Origin: Streptomyces actinomycinicus
GTDB lineage: Bacteria > Actinomycetota > Actinomycetes > Streptomycetales > Streptomycetaceae
DNA length: 64,000 bases
Assembly: GCF_016741775.1 (NCBI RefSeq)
Contig: NZ_JAERRK010000006.1
Span: forward strand, 310,001 to 374,000
Direction: 5' to 3'
Part shown: piece after piece, positions 14,960-24,073 of the stretch
Layout: each line of letters starts with the position of its first letter
How positions within the stretch are numbered: position 1 is the first letter of the stretch
Program-made: the position numbers and the translations under genes
Notes under the pieces: model-generated
Told to the model about the DNA's origin: nothing
The model's input: only the letters and a program-made list of their open reading frames with translations
Database searches by the model: none

Positions 14960-16615
14960 GTGCTGAGCACCATGCAGGACGTACCGCTGTTGATCTCGAG
15001 GATCCTGACCCACGGGTCGACGGTCCACGGTTCGTCACGGGTGACCACCTGGACCGGCGAGGCCGAGCCGCACCGCCGCACCTTCGCCGAGGTCGGAGCC
15101 CGCAGCGCCCAGCTGGCGCACGCCCTGCGCGACGGACTCGGGGTGAACACCGACGACCGCGTGGCCACCCTCATGTGGAACAACGCCGAGCACGTCGAGG
15201 CCTACTTCGCGATCCCCTCCATGGGCGCGGTGCTGCACACGCTCAACCTGCGGCTGCCCGCGGAGCAGTTGGCGTGGATCGTCCAGCATGCCGCCGACCG
15301 CGTGATCATCGTCAACGGCTCGCTCGTCCCGCTGCTCGCGCCCCTGCTGTCCCAGCTGCCGACGGTGGAGCACATCGTCGTCTCCGGCCCCGGCGACCGC
15401 GGCCCGCTGGCGGGCGCAGGCGCGCAGGTGCACGAGTACGAGGAGCTGATCGCCGGCCGGCCCACCGCCTACGACTGGCCCGAGCTGGACGAACGCCGGG
15501 CCGCCGCCATGTGCTACACCTCCGGCACGACCGGCGAGCCCAAGGGCGTGGTCTACAGCCACCGTTCGATCTACCTGCACTCCATGCAGGTGAACATGAC
15601 CCAGTCGATGGGCCTGACCGACCAGGACACCTCGCTGGTCGTGGTGCCCCAGTTCCACGTCAACGCCTGGGGTCTGCCGCACGCCACCTTCATGACCGGC
15701 GTCAACCTGCTGATGCCCGACCGTTTCCTGCAGCCCGCCCCGCTCGCCGAGATGATCGAGAGCGAGCGGCCCAGCCACGCGGCGGCCGTCCCGACCATCT
15801 GGCAGGGCCTGCTCGGCGAACTCACCGCACGCCCCCGGAACGTCTCCTCGCTCACCCAGGTCACCATCGGCGGCGCCGCCTGCCCGCCCTCCCTGATGGC
15901 CGCCTTCGACAAGCTCGGCATGCGGGTGTGCCACGCCTGGGGCATGACGGAGACCTCCCCCCTCGGCACGGTGTCCCGCCCGCCGGCCCATGCCGTGGGC
16001 ACCGACGAGGAATTCGCCTACCGCCTCACCCAGGGCCGCTTCCCCGCCTCCGTCGAGGGCCGCCTCACCGGCCCCGGTGGGGAACGCCTGCCCTGGGACG
16101 GCGAGTCGGCGGGCGAGCTGGAGGTGCGCGGGCCCTGGATCGCGGGCGCCTACTACAACGGCCCCGACGCCGAACCCCTCCGCCCGGCCGACAAGTTCAG
16201 CGAGGACGGCTGGCTGAAGACCGGTGACGTCGGCACCATCTCGCCCGACGGCTTCCTCACCCTCACCGACCGGGCCAAGGACGTCATCAAGTCCGGCGGC
16301 GAATGGATCTCCTCGGTCGAGCTGGAGAACGCGCTGATGTCCCACCCGGACGTCGCCGAGGCCGCCGTGGTCGCCGTCCCCGACGACAAGTGGGGCGAGC
16401 GCCCGCTGGCCACCGTCGTCCTCCGGCAGGGCGCCACCGCCGACTTCGAGACCCTGCGCACCTTCCTCGCCGAGGAGGGCCGCATCGCCAAGTGGCAGCT
16501 GCCCGAGCGCTGGACGGTGATCGAGTCGGTGCCGAAGACGAGCGTGGGCAAGTTCGATAAGAAAGTGCTGCGCAGGCAGTACGCGGACGGCCAGCTGGAG
16601 GTCACCCGACTCTGA
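14960..16615 (+). CDS. Long-chain fatty-acid-CoA ligase family protein
   Basis: A 551-residue AMP-forming acyl-CoA synthetase, activating a carboxylic acid via acyl-AMP to the CoA thioester. The P-loop-like motif MCYTSGTTGEPKG is near residue 185, HAWGMTETSPLG near 320, and the adenylate/hinge block TGDVGTISPDGFLTLTDRAKDVIKSGGEWISSVELE near 430. The C-terminal catalytic Lys is within KTSVGKFDKK. GTG 14960 follows GGGAGG with 6-nt spacing. Chain-length preference is not predictable. The gene is the last before a convergent terminator. The operator-like palindrome upstream suggests repression tied to acyl-CoA metabolism. Confidence 0.92.
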   Translation: MLSTMQDVPLLISRILTHGSTVHGSSRVTTWTGEAEPHRRTFAEVGARSAQLAHALRDGLGVNTDDRVATLMWNNAEHVEAYFAIPSMGAVLHTLNLRLPAEQLAWIVQHAADRVIIVNGSLVPLLAPLLSQLPTVEHIVVSGPGDRGPLAGAGAQVHEYEELIAGRPTAYDWPELDERRAAAMCYTSGTTGEPKGVVYSHRSIYLHSMQVNMTQSMGLTDQDTSLVVVPQFHVNAWGLPHATFMTGVNLLMPDRFLQPAPLAEMIESERPSHAAAVPTIWQGLLGELTARPRNVSSLTQVTIGGAACPPSLMAAFDKLGMRVCHAWGMTETSPLGTVSRPPAHAVGTDEEFAYRLTQGRFPASVEGRLTGPGGERLPWDGESAGELEVRGPWIAGAYYNGPDAEPLRPADKFSEDGWLKTGDVGTISPDGFLTLTDRAKDVIKSGGEWISSVELENALMSHPDVAEAAVVAVPDDKWGERPLATVVLRQGATADFETLRTFLAEEGRIAKWQLPERWTVIESVPKTSVGKFDKKVLRRQYADGQLEVTRL

Positions 16616-16636
16616 CGGCCGTAGGCCCGCGACACC

Positions 16637-16672
16637 GCCGGGCGGCGGCCGTACGTACGGCCGCCGCCCGGC
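16637..16672. terminator. 36-bp perfect palindrome, bidirectional terminator
   Basis: Two 18-bp arms (GCCGGGCGGCGGCCGTAC and its complement) meet with no spacer, between the convergent stops of the acyl-CoA ligase and the PAS protein. An effective hairpin with a small loop forms on either strand. Confidence 0.85.
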
Positions 16673-16674
16673 GT

Positions 16675-19600
16675 CTAGTTGGTGCCGATGCGGGACAGCA
16701 GGTCCACGATGCGGCTCTGCACCTCGGTGCTGGTGGACCGCTCGGCGAGGAACAGCACGGTCTCGCCCGAGGCCAGCCGGGGCAGGTCGGCCTGGTCCAC
16801 GGCGGCGGTGTAGACGACCAGCGGGGTGCGGTTGAGCTGCCCGTTCGCGCGCAGCCAGTCGACGATCCCGGCCCGTCGGCGGTGTACCTGCATCAGGTCC
16901 ATCACGACGAGGTTCGGCCGGAACTGGCCGGCCAGTGTCACCGCGTCGTTGTCGTTCGCGGCCCGCGCCACCTGCATTCCGCGCCGCTCCAGTGTCGAGG
17001 TCAGCGCCAGCGCGATCTCCGCGTGCTCCTCGATGAGCAGCACCCGCGGCGGATGCTGCTCACTGTCCCGCGGAGCCAGCGCCTTCAGCAGGACGGCCGG
17101 ATCGGCGCCGTACGCCGCCTCACGCGTCGCCTGCCCGAGCCCGGCCGTGACCAGCACCGGCACCTCGGCGGCCACGGCGGCCTGGCGCAGCGACTGCAGC
17201 GCCGTCCGTGTGATCGGTCCGGTCAGCGGGTCCACGAACAGGGCGGCGGGGAACGCCGCGATCTGCGCGTCGACCTCCTCGCGCGAGTGCACGATGACGG
17301 GCCGGTAGCCACGGTCGCTCAGCGCCTGCTGGGTGGTGATGTCCGGCGCGGGCCACACCAGCAGCCGGCGCGGGTTGTCCAGCGGTTCCGGCGGCAGCTC
17401 GTCGTCCAGCGGCTGCGGGCGCGGGGTGTCCGCGACCTCGACGGCCCCACCTGGACCGTCCAGCGGCTCAGGTCCCTCGACGGCATCGGGCTCCGGAGCA
17501 CCTATGGCGTACGACCGCCCGGCCCCCTCGGTACCCGGCACCGGCCGCGACTGCCCGCCGAGCGAGGCCTGCGCCACCGGCTGCCCGCCGAGCGAGGCCT
17601 GCTGCCCGGGCTGTCCGCCGAGGGACGCCTGCTGCCCGGGCTGTCCGCCGAGGGACGTCTGCTGCCCGGGCTGTCCGCCGAGGGACGTCTGCTGCCCCGG
17701 CTGTCCGCCGAGTGAGGGCTTTGCCAAGGGCTGCTGTCCGCCGAGCGAAGGCTGTGCCAGGGGCTGCTGTCCGCCGAGCGAGGGCTGTGCCGGGGCCTGC
17801 TGTCCGTTGAGCGGGGGCCGTGCCAGGGACTGCTGTCCGCCGAGCGAAGGCTGCGCGGGCGCCGCTTGGGCCGCCGGATGCGCGCGGGCCGCCTGCTCCT
17901 GCTGCGGCTCCGGACGCGTGGCCGGGTCGGGCCGCGTGCCCAGCTTGCGCCGCCGGCCCGAGCCGCCCGGCGCGTGCGGCGGCGGGGTCGCCGTCGGCTG
18001 CTGTACCTGCGCGGCCTGCCGCGCGAACGGCACGCCCTGACCGAGGGTGCGGACGCTGATCGCCCGCCCCTGGGTGGAGTCCGGGTCGGCCGCCGCCGAG
18101 CCCGCGGCCTCCGCGGGCAACGGCTGTGCCGCCGGCTGTGGCCGCCCACCGGGCGACACGGCCCCGTGCGCCGGGGCGGTACCGCCACCGGCGGTGTCAT
18201 CGGCCCCCGGCCACTGCTGGGGAACGCTGGGCGGCACCGGACCGGGCGGCACCGGACCGGCCTGCCCGGCCTCGTCGGGCAGCGGCAGGGCACCTGGCAC
18301 CGCGACCGGGGTACCGGCCGGCGGGGTGCCCGGATGCCCGGCGGGGGCCTGGGCTTGTACGCCGGGGGCGGCTTGCACGCCGGGGGCCTGGGCTTGTACG
18401 CCGGGCGCGGACTGCGCGGTCACCGGCTGTCCTGGGGCGCCCTGGGCCGGTACGGCCGCGTACTGCTGCCCCTGGGCGGCGGTGCCGGGGGCGGTGGTGC
18501 CGTGGGCCGGCGTGGCCGTGTGCTGAGGCGTCGGTGTGGAGGCCGTGCCCTGGGCGGGTACGGCGGGCTGCGCCGGACCGCCGTGTACAGCGGCACCGTT
18601 CTGTACGGCGGCACCGTTCTGTACGGCGGCACCACCCTGTACGGCGGCACCACCCTGTACGGCGGCACCACCCTGTACGGCGGCACCACCCTGTACGGCG
18701 GCGCCGTTCTGGGCGGCGGGTGCCGTCGGCCCGGCCATGGGAACCGCGGCGGACGGCTGCCCCGTGGGCGGCACGGGTCCGCCCTGGACGGGGATGCCCT
18801 GCCCGGCCGTCCCCTGCGCCGGAACACCGGGGCCCGCCGGGGCCGCCCCGCCGGAGGGCGACGATACGGCCGCCTCATGCGGGACCTGACCGGGAACGCC
18901 CGGCACCGGAAGCGGCTGCGGGGCCGCCTGCGCGGACTGCGGAGTGCCCTGGGCGGAAGCCTGCGGGGGAGTCGTCTGACCCGGCACCGGCAGTCCGGGA
19001 ACGGCCACGGGCGCCGCACCCGGAGGCAGCCCCTGGGCGGATCCGTCCGGCTGCGCCACGGCCCGGCGGCGCCGACCGGTCGGGGCGCTGGTGGGGTGCG
19101 GCTGCGGCGGGGTGTGGTCCTCGGCCTGGTCGAGCGGTACTGCGTCGTGCCGGCCGTCGTCGTCGCCCGGGACGCCCGGGGCGGACACCGGCAGCTGCGC
19201 GGGCACCTGCACCTGACCGGGCAGCGGCCCGGCACCGCCCGGCACGGCACCGCCCGGCACGGCGGCGGGCTGTGCCTGAGCCCCGGCGGTCGTACCCGGA
19301 GCGACCGGTGCACCGGCAGCCGGCGGGACGGGGAGCCCGGCGCCGGGAGGCACCGGCGATCCGGGGTTCGCGCCCGGCGGCATAGGAGCCCCGGGGCTCA
19401 CACCAGGAGCAAGAGAAGCACCGGGAGTACCGGGCACACCGGCACCGGGGTGTACGGGGAGCCCGGCGCCCGCAGGCACGGCACCCCCGGGGTTCGTACC
19501 CGGAGCGACCGGCGGCACGGCCCCCTCTGGGTTCGTGCCCGCAGCGGCCGGCGTACCGGCACCGGGGTGTACGAGGTGCCCGGCGCCGGGAGGTACCGCG

Positions 19601-22149
19601 AACCCGGGGTCCGCGCCGGGCGGCACAGGCCCCCCGGCGTTGGTACCCGGAGCGACCGGTGCACCGGCGCCCGGGGGTACGGGAACCCCGGTGCCCGGGG
19701 CCGGAGCCGTGCGGTCGGCGCCCATGTCGGCAGGGACGCCCATGTCGGCAGGGACGCCCATGCCGGCCGGGGTGGGCGTGGGGTTGGGGGTTCTGTCTGC
19801 CTCGGCGGGCGGGAGGGCGAAGACCGTGCGCGCGCCGCTCGCCTCCTGTGCCGCGGCCCGCTCCGCCGCGGCGGCCAGCGCTCGCCGTCGGCGACCCGTC
19901 GGCTGCCCACCGTCCGCGGGAACCGCCTCGGCACCCGGCGCCGGATCGCCGCCGGCCGCGGGAAGGGCGGGCGGCAGAGCGGCCTGCGGGCCACCGGAGT
20001 CACGTCGGGCACGCCGGCCCGAAGGCGTGGGCACGCCCTGCGGCGGCACCGCGGCACCGAGCCCCGCGTGGGAGGCAGCCGCGCCCGCGGCATGCTCGGC
20101 CGCGGTCACCACGGCCCCCTCGGTGACCCCCTCGCCCTGGTCCTCACCGGCGTCCGGCCCGTCACCGGCGCCGGTCCCGGCGGGCCGGCCACGGCGTCGT
20201 CCGGTCCCGCCGGACGCGGTCTCCGGAGCCTCGGCCGGCACCGCCGCGTCCTCCTCCGCGGGTGCGCCGGCCCGGCGCCGGCGCCGACCGGTCGGCGCCG
20301 GCGCCTCCGCGTCACCGGCGTCGCCGGCTCCGGCGGCGTCACTCTCCAGGAAGGCGTCGGTGGAGGCCCGCCGGGCGCGGCGCCGGCCCCCGCCGGTCCC
20401 CAGCTCGGCCGCGCCGGAGTCCTCCGCGGCGGCCTCACCGGCCTCCGGCACCTGTGCGGCGGCAGCGGCGGCCGTGGCGACCGCCCCCGCTCCACCGCCC
20501 AGCGGCACCTCGAGCACGTACGCGCTGCCGCTCATGCCCGGCACCTCGTGCGTCTGCAGCACCCCGCCGTGGGCGCGCACGATGCCCCGCACGATCGGCT
20601 CGTGCACCGGGTCTCCCCCGGCGTACGGGCCGCGCACCTCGATCCGCGCGACCGCACCGCGCTGCGCGGCGGCGACCACGACGGTGTTGTCCAGGTAACC
20701 GCCCGCGGAGACGGGCGTGTTGCCGGTGGCGTCGACCCCGGCGACGTCCGCCACGAGATGCGCGAGCGCGGTGGCGAGCCGCTGCGGGTCGACCTCGGCC
20801 TCGATGGGCGGCGCGTGCACGGCGAACTGCACCCGTCCCGGCCCGATCAGCTCGACGGCCCCGTCCACACCGGCGGCGACGACGGCGTCCAGCATCACCT
20901 TCGTACGGGTGATGTCCTCGCTGCCCGCGTCCAGCCGCTGGTAGCCGAGGACGTTGTCGATGAGGGTGGTGATGCGCGAGTAGCCGGCGGACAGGTGGTG
21001 CAGGACCTGGTTGGCCTCGGGCCACAGCTGCCCGGCGTCGTCGGCGGCCAGGGCGGCCAGCTCGCGGCGCAGCTCGTCCAGCGGCCCGCGCAGCGACTGC
21101 GCGAGCAGCGTCAGCAGCTGCTCGTGCCGCCCGGCGAGGGCCTCGTACCGGTCCTTCTCCCGCTCGGCGAGCGCCGCGTACCGCTCCTCGCCGGACGCCA
21201 GCTCCTCCGCGTGCTTCTCGCGCAGCTCCTCGACCTCGGTGACGTGCTGCTGGCGCAGTGCGGTCAGGTCGGAGGAGTGTTCCTCGGAGAGCCGTTCCAG
21301 CTCCTCGGCGTGCGCCTTCTCCTGCGCGTCCTTCTCCTCGGCCAGGGCGTCGAACGGCCGCCGGTCGGTGAAGGTCATCACGGCGCCGACGAGCTGGTCC
21401 CCGTCCCGCACCGGCGCGGTGGTCAGATCGACCGAGACCTTCTCGTCGCCCTTGGACCACAGCACCTGCCCGCGCACCCGGTGCTTGCGCCCGGAGCGCA
21501 GGGTGTCGGCGAGCGGCGACTCCTCGTACGGGAACGGTGAACCGTCGGCACGCGAGTGCAGCACCAGGGTGTGCAGCTCCTTGCCGCCCAGCTCGCCGGC
21601 CCGGTAACCCAGTATCTGGGCGGCGGCCGGGTTGACGAGCACGATGCGCCCGTCGGTGTCGGTCCCGACCACGCCTTCCGCCGCGGCCCGCAGGATCATC
21701 TCGGTCTGCCGCTGCGACCGGGCCAGCTCCGCCTCGGTGTCGACGGTCCCGGACAGGTCCCGGACCACGATCATGAGCAGCTCGTCGCCGGTGTAGCCGT
21801 AACCGTCGTACGCCTGCTGCCCGTTCTCCAGATTCGCGCTGGTGACCTCGACCGGGAACTCACTGCCGTCGGTCCGCCGCGCCATCATCCGGGTCGGCTT
21901 CGTCCGCCCCCGGGGGTCCATGTGATCGGGTCGCCGCATGGACCCGGGGATCAGCCTGGAGTCGAAGTGGGGCAGCAGATCGAGCAGCCCGCGGCCCACG
22001 AGCGCCGTGCCGGGCGCCTCGAAGGCCTCCAACGCGATGGTGTTGGCGTTGACGACGGTGCCGTTGGCGTTGACCAGGACCAACGCGTCCGGCAGCGCGT
22101 CGAGTATGGCTGCGAGGCGAGCAGCGCCTCGGGATGGCCTGCTGCTCAC
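16675..22149 (-). CDS. Giant PAS/degenerate histidine kinase/receiver protein
   Basis: 1824 residues. Order: PAS at about 10-135 (LPDALVLVNANGTVVNANT), PAS/PAC at about 150-265 (AEGVVGTDTDGRIVLVNPAA), a charged coiled coil at 268-345, a kinase-like module at 346-560, a roughly 1000-residue Pro/Gly/Ala/Gln linker, then a degenerate receiver and a fuller receiver at about 1700-1824. The kinase module is broken. The phosphoacceptor His is Gln351 (AQSLRGPL in place of SHELRTPL), the N-box has no Asn (ALAHLVADV), and the G boxes are lost. The last receiver keeps Asp1751 (VVMDLMQ) and a Thr (VVYTAA), but the first acidic pair is Glu-Glu and the conserved Lys is gone. It is probably a scaffold or sensor rather than an enzyme. 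Linker segments are DNA tandem repeats. Confidence 0.8.
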   Translation of the reverse strand: MSSRPSRGAARLAAILDALPDALVLVNANGTVVNANTIALEAFEAPGTALVGRGLLDLLPHFDSRLIPGSMRRPDHMDPRGRTKPTRMMARRTDGSEFPVEVTSANLENGQQAYDGYGYTGDELLMIVVRDLSGTVDTEAELARSQRQTEMILRAAAEGVVGTDTDGRIVLVNPAAAQILGYRAGELGGKELHTLVLHSRADGSPFPYEESPLADTLRSGRKHRVRGQVLWSKGDEKVSVDLTTAPVRDGDQLVGAVMTFTDRRPFDALAEEKDAQEKAHAEELERLSEEHSSDLTALRQQHVTEVEELREKHAEELASGEERYAALAEREKDRYEALAGRHEQLLTLLAQSLRGPLDELRRELAALAADDAGQLWPEANQVLHHLSAGYSRITTLIDNVLGYQRLDAGSEDITRTKVMLDAVVAAGVDGAVELIGPGRVQFAVHAPPIEAEVDPQRLATALAHLVADVAGVDATGNTPVSAGGYLDNTVVVAAAQRGAVARIEVRGPYAGGDPVHEPIVRGIVRAHGGVLQTHEVPGMSGSAYVLEVPLGGGAGAVATAAAAAAQVPEAGEAAAEDSGAAELGTGGGRRRARRASTDAFLESDAAGAGDAGDAEAPAPTGRRRRRAGAPAEEDAAVPAEAPETASGGTGRRRGRPAGTGAGDGPDAGEDQGEGVTEGAVVTAAEHAAGAAASHAGLGAAVPPQGVPTPSGRRARRDSGGPQAALPPALPAAGGDPAPGAEAVPADGGQPTGRRRRALAAAAERAAAQEASGARTVFALPPAEADRTPNPTPTPAGMGVPADMGVPADMGADRTAPAPGTGVPVPPGAGAPVAPGTNAGGPVPPGADPGFAVPPGAGHLVHPGAGTPAAAGTNPEGAVPPVAPGTNPGGAVPAGAGLPVHPGAGVPGTPGASLAPGVSPGAPMPPGANPGSPVPPGAGLPVPPAAGAPVAPGTTAGAQAQPAAVPGGAVPGGAGPLPGQVQVPAQLPVSAPGVPGDDDGRHDAVPLDQAEDHTPPQPHPTSAPTGRRRRAVAQPDGSAQGLPPGAAPVAVPGLPVPGQTTPPQASAQGTPQSAQAAPQPLPVPGVPGQVPHEAAVSSPSGGAAPAGPGVPAQGTAGQGIPVQGGPVPPTGQPSAAVPMAGPTAPAAQNGAAVQGGAAVQGGAAVQGGAAVQGGAAVQNGAAVQNGAAVHGGPAQPAVPAQGTASTPTPQHTATPAHGTTAPGTAAQGQQYAAVPAQGAPGQPVTAQSAPGVQAQAPGVQAAPGVQAQAPAGHPGTPPAGTPVAVPGALPLPDEAGQAGPVPPGPVPPSVPQQWPGADDTAGGGTAPAHGAVSPGGRPQPAAQPLPAEAAGSAAADPDSTQGRAISVRTLGQGVPFARQAAQVQQPTATPPPHAPGGSGRRRKLGTRPDPATRPEPQQEQAARAHPAAQAAPAQPSLGGQQSLARPPLNGQQAPAQPSLGGQQPLAQPSLGGQQPLAKPSLGGQPGQQTSLGGQPGQQTSLGGQPGQQASLGGQPGQQASLGGQPVAQASLGGQSRPVPGTEGAGRSYAIGAPEPDAVEGPEPLDGPGGAVEVADTPRPQPLDDELPPEPLDNPRRLLVWPAPDITTQQALSDRGYRPVIVHSREEVDAQIAAFPAALFVDPLTGPITRTALQSLRQAAVAAEVPVLVTAGLGQATREAAYGADPAVLLKALAPRDSEQHPPRVLLIEEHAEIALALTSTLERRGMQVARAANDNDAVTLAGQFRPNLVVMDLMQVHRRRAGIVDWLRANGQLNRTPLVVYTAAVDQADLPRLASGETVLFLAERSTSTEVQSRIVDLLSRIGTN
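17541..17860 (-). repeat. In-gene repeats encoding LGGQ-type decapeptides
   Basis: About ten copies of roughly 30- and 33-bp units encode repeats such as SLGGQPGQQA and SLGGQQPLAQP (residues about 1431-1537 of the PAS protein). The units keep the reading frame. Neighbouring copies around 17600-17700 are almost identical at DNA level, which shows recent expansion. Confidence 0.9.
18585..18715 (-). repeat. In-gene 18-bp repeats encoding AVQGGA
   Basis: Seven or so tandem 18-bp units on the minus strand encode AVQGGA/AVQNGA (residues about 1146-1189 of the PAS protein). All copies stay in frame. A smaller repeat encoding MGVPAD lies at about 19722-19762. Confidence 0.9.
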
Positions 22150-22389
22150 GAGACGCCTTCCTCCCTGTTACCGCACCTTGCCGACCGCTCGGGCCATCTT
22201 GCCAACCGGCCCGCGACGTGTCACGCGAGGGAGTCTAAGCGCACACGTTGCGCTCGCGACGCCGGATGAGAGGGAGGTCCCACGAGGAAGTGACGCCGAA
22301 CGCGTGACCGCACGTCCGGATCCCCGAGACCTCCGCGGGACCTTTACGGAACCAATGCGTCCGCCCGAGATCTCCGGGGCCTCCGGCGG

Positions 22390-22869
22390 CTAGCCGGACG
22401 CGCCCGCTTCGGGCAGCACGGGCACCATCCGGTCCCACCGCCCGATCTGGCACCCGTCGCTGCGGTCGTACCGGGCGTCGACCGGGCGCCCGGCCCAGGT
22501 GCCGGTGACGTGCGCGGTGGCCGGGCCGCCGTAGAGCATGGTGCAGGTGCTGCCGGGGGTCACCGGTGCGAAGGGGTCCCGCCCCCAGCGGGTGTGCTCG
22601 TCGAGCGCCCGGCAGGCGCCGGCGACGTCCGGGTGCCGGCCGGCTCCCGGGTGGCAGGACACCTCGTACGTCCCGTCCCGTCCGGCACCGGCGTGCCGGA
22701 CCACGACGGTGAGGTGATCACTCCGGTCCTCGGGCCGGACGGGCGGCGGCATGGCACCGGCCGCGGCGGCGGGTACGGCGGTGAGCGGGACGAGGGGGGC
22801 GACGGCGGCGACGGCTGCGAGGGAGGCCAGCAGGAGGCGCCGTCCGCTGTCCGGCAGTACAGAGACCAT
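22390..22869 (-). CDS. SSI-family subtilisin inhibitor
   Basis: A secreted protease inhibitor of the Streptomyces subtilisin inhibitor family. From ATG 22869 (MVSVLPDSGRR) there is a signal peptide with a hydrophobic core LLLASLAAVAAVAPLVPL and an Ala-rich cleavage area. The mature domain of about 110 residues has four Cys in the family spacing: SCHPGAGRHP, GACRAL, STCTMLY and DGCQIG. The reactive loop reads CTMLY, so the P1 residue is Met, as in classical SSI. The domain ends RWDRMVPVLP. An in-frame ATG at 22968 is less likely because it adds a low-complexity tail before the signal. It would inhibit extracellular subtilisin-like proteases, often at sporulation. Confidence 0.88.
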   Translation of the reverse strand: MVSVLPDSGRRLLLASLAAVAAVAPLVPLTAVPAAAAGAMPPPVRPEDRSDHLTVVVRHAGAGRDGTYEVSCHPGAGRHPDVAGACRALDEHTRWGRDPFAPVTPGSTCTMLYGGPATAHVTGTWAGRPVDARYDRSDGCQIGRWDRMVPVLPEAGASG

Positions 22870-23250
22870 GGCCTGTCCAACGCCGCTCCCGCCGAGACGT
22901 TGCGCCCCCGCGCCCTCCGCTCTCCCCTGCCCGCCTCCCGCGCCCCGGGCCCCGCCCTCTCCCTGCACCCCCTGGGCCCCGTCTTCCCCCCCCGGTGCCC
23001 TTGGGCCCCGTCTTCTCCCTACGCCCCTGGGCCCCGCCCTCTTCCCGCTCCCCGCCTTTCCCTCTCCCCCTCCCGGCGGGCTCCTGCGCTCCCCGGAATG
23101 CCGCCGACGGCCCCCACCACCCGCTCCACGGGTGAAGGCTTTGCCCTGTGGCCCGACTGCCTAGTACCGTAGGGGGCGATTGGTGACAGGGCGCTCGCCT
23201 GTGTCATCATCTGCACGCACCACTCGCGCGCTCGCGTGAGCGGTTGTGCT
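22870..23250. other. Pyrimidine-rich intergenic tract
   Basis: 381 bp between the inhibitor gene and tRNA-Ser(GCU). The stretch at about 22915-23080 is nearly all C and T on the plus strand. It contains three to four degenerate repeats of a CCTGGGCCCCGTCTTC unit. No gene is supported. It should hold the inhibitor promoter and the tRNA promoter. Confidence 0.6.
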
Positions 23251-23341
23251 GGAGGCGTCGCCTAGTCCGGTCTATGGCGCCGCACTGCTAATGCGGTTTG
23301 GGCCTTAAAGCCCATCGAGGGTTCAAATCCCTCCGCCTCCG
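23251..23341 (+). tRNA. tRNA-Ser(GCU)
   Basis: 91-nt class II tRNA: acceptor GGAGGCG with CGCCTCC, discriminator G and a long variable arm. The anticodon loop CTGCTAA gives GCU (reads AGC/AGU). The T-arm is GGGTTCAAATCCC. CCA is not encoded. Confidence 0.96.
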
Positions 23342-23350
23342 CACCGATCC

Positions 23351-23381
23351 CGAAGCCCCGGTCCCCAGGACCGGGGCTTCG
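23351..23381 (+). terminator. Hairpin after tRNA-Ser(GCU)
   Basis: Perfect 14-bp stem (CGAAGCCCCGGTCC) with a 3-nt loop, starting 10 nt after the tRNA. Confidence 0.85.
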
Positions 23382-23545
23382 GCGTTGTCCGGCCTCCGGC
23401 CCGCTGCCACCTGATCGGGGCGTTTTCGCAGGTCACAAGGGGTGTGCGGATCGGATTTCACATGACGGCGGCAGTCATGTAATGTTCTTCCTGTCGCCGC
23501 GAGCGGGCCGAAAGGGCCGGGAGCGGAGGCAAAACAAAAGAACAA

Positions 23546-23618
23546 GCACTCGTAGCTTAACGGATAGAGCATCTGACTACGGATCAGAAGGTTGCAGGTT
23601 CGAATCCTGCCGAGTGCA
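23546..23618 (+). tRNA. tRNA-Arg(ACG)
   Basis: 73-nt tRNA: acceptor GCACTCG with CGAGTGC, discriminator A. The anticodon loop CTACGGA gives ACG. This tRNA needs A34-to-inosine editing by TadA, whose gene lies at 44823 in the same window. CCA is not encoded. Confidence 0.96.
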
Positions 23619-23626
23619 CATCAGAT

Positions 23627-23660
23627 CAGAGGCCCTGTGGAGTGATCCGCAGGGCCTCTG
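23627..23660 (+). terminator. Hairpin after tRNA-Arg(ACG)
   Basis: CAGAGGCCCTG pairs with CAGGGCCTCTG. Further pairing within the loop (TGGA with TCCG) lengthens the stem to about 15 bp. It begins 8 nt after the tRNA. Confidence 0.8.
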
Positions 23661-23711
23661 GCTTTGCGTGCGCGGCAGTGCTTTACGGCAGCCGCCGGGT
23701 TGGATCGCTGC

Positions 23712-23903
23712 CTAGTCCTCGAACGCGGGACGGACGACAGTGTCTGGGCCTGGACTCATGAGCGTCTCGTGACCGTCCTCGAAACGGACCCGGTACGGAG
23801 GCCCCCCGTTCACCCCGAGCACCTCGATGATCTCTGCGGTGCGATCCCGCTGCCCCACGTTCCGACCGTGGACAAGGAGCCTGTCTCCGATACTGGCCTG
23901 CAC
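23712..23903 (-). CDS. DUF1918 domain protein
   Basis: A 63-residue protein with the short SH3-like DUF1918 fold: IGDRLLVHGRNVGQRDRTAEIIEVLGVNGGPPYRVRFEDGHETLMSPGPDTVV, where GD, GxxxGxxxR and the PYxVRFxDGHE core are all present. The GTG start follows AAAGGTGGAAGC. The family is small, cytoplasmic and of unknown role, found mainly in actinobacteria. The gene lies alone, 94 bp after tRNA-Arg on the opposite strand. Confidence 0.85.
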   Translation of the reverse strand: MQASIGDRLLVHGRNVGQRDRTAEIIEVLGVNGGPPYRVRFEDGHETLMSPGPDTVVRPAFED

Positions 23904-24073
23904 GCTTCCACCTTTCTGCCGCTCTTTCCTCCTCTGCCCTTCCCGTGAATCGCTGGGCCGGAACGATGGGCGCCGTCAGTTCGACCTAACTGGTGAGTGC
24001 GGACTCGATCAAACGGCTATGAGGACGCCAGCCGCTCCGTCGTCATCGTCCGGACCGTCGGCGCCCTGTTCGT

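Noticed and set aside
17541..17860. Possible CRISPR array because of about 30-bp repeats
   Set aside because: There are no unique spacers: the units are directly adjacent, in frame and encode a protein linker.
17866..21540. 1224-codon plus-strand frame opposite the PAS protein gene
   Set aside because: It is a GC-skew shadow of the minus-strand gene, which has recognisable PAS and receiver domains; the plus-strand translation shows none.
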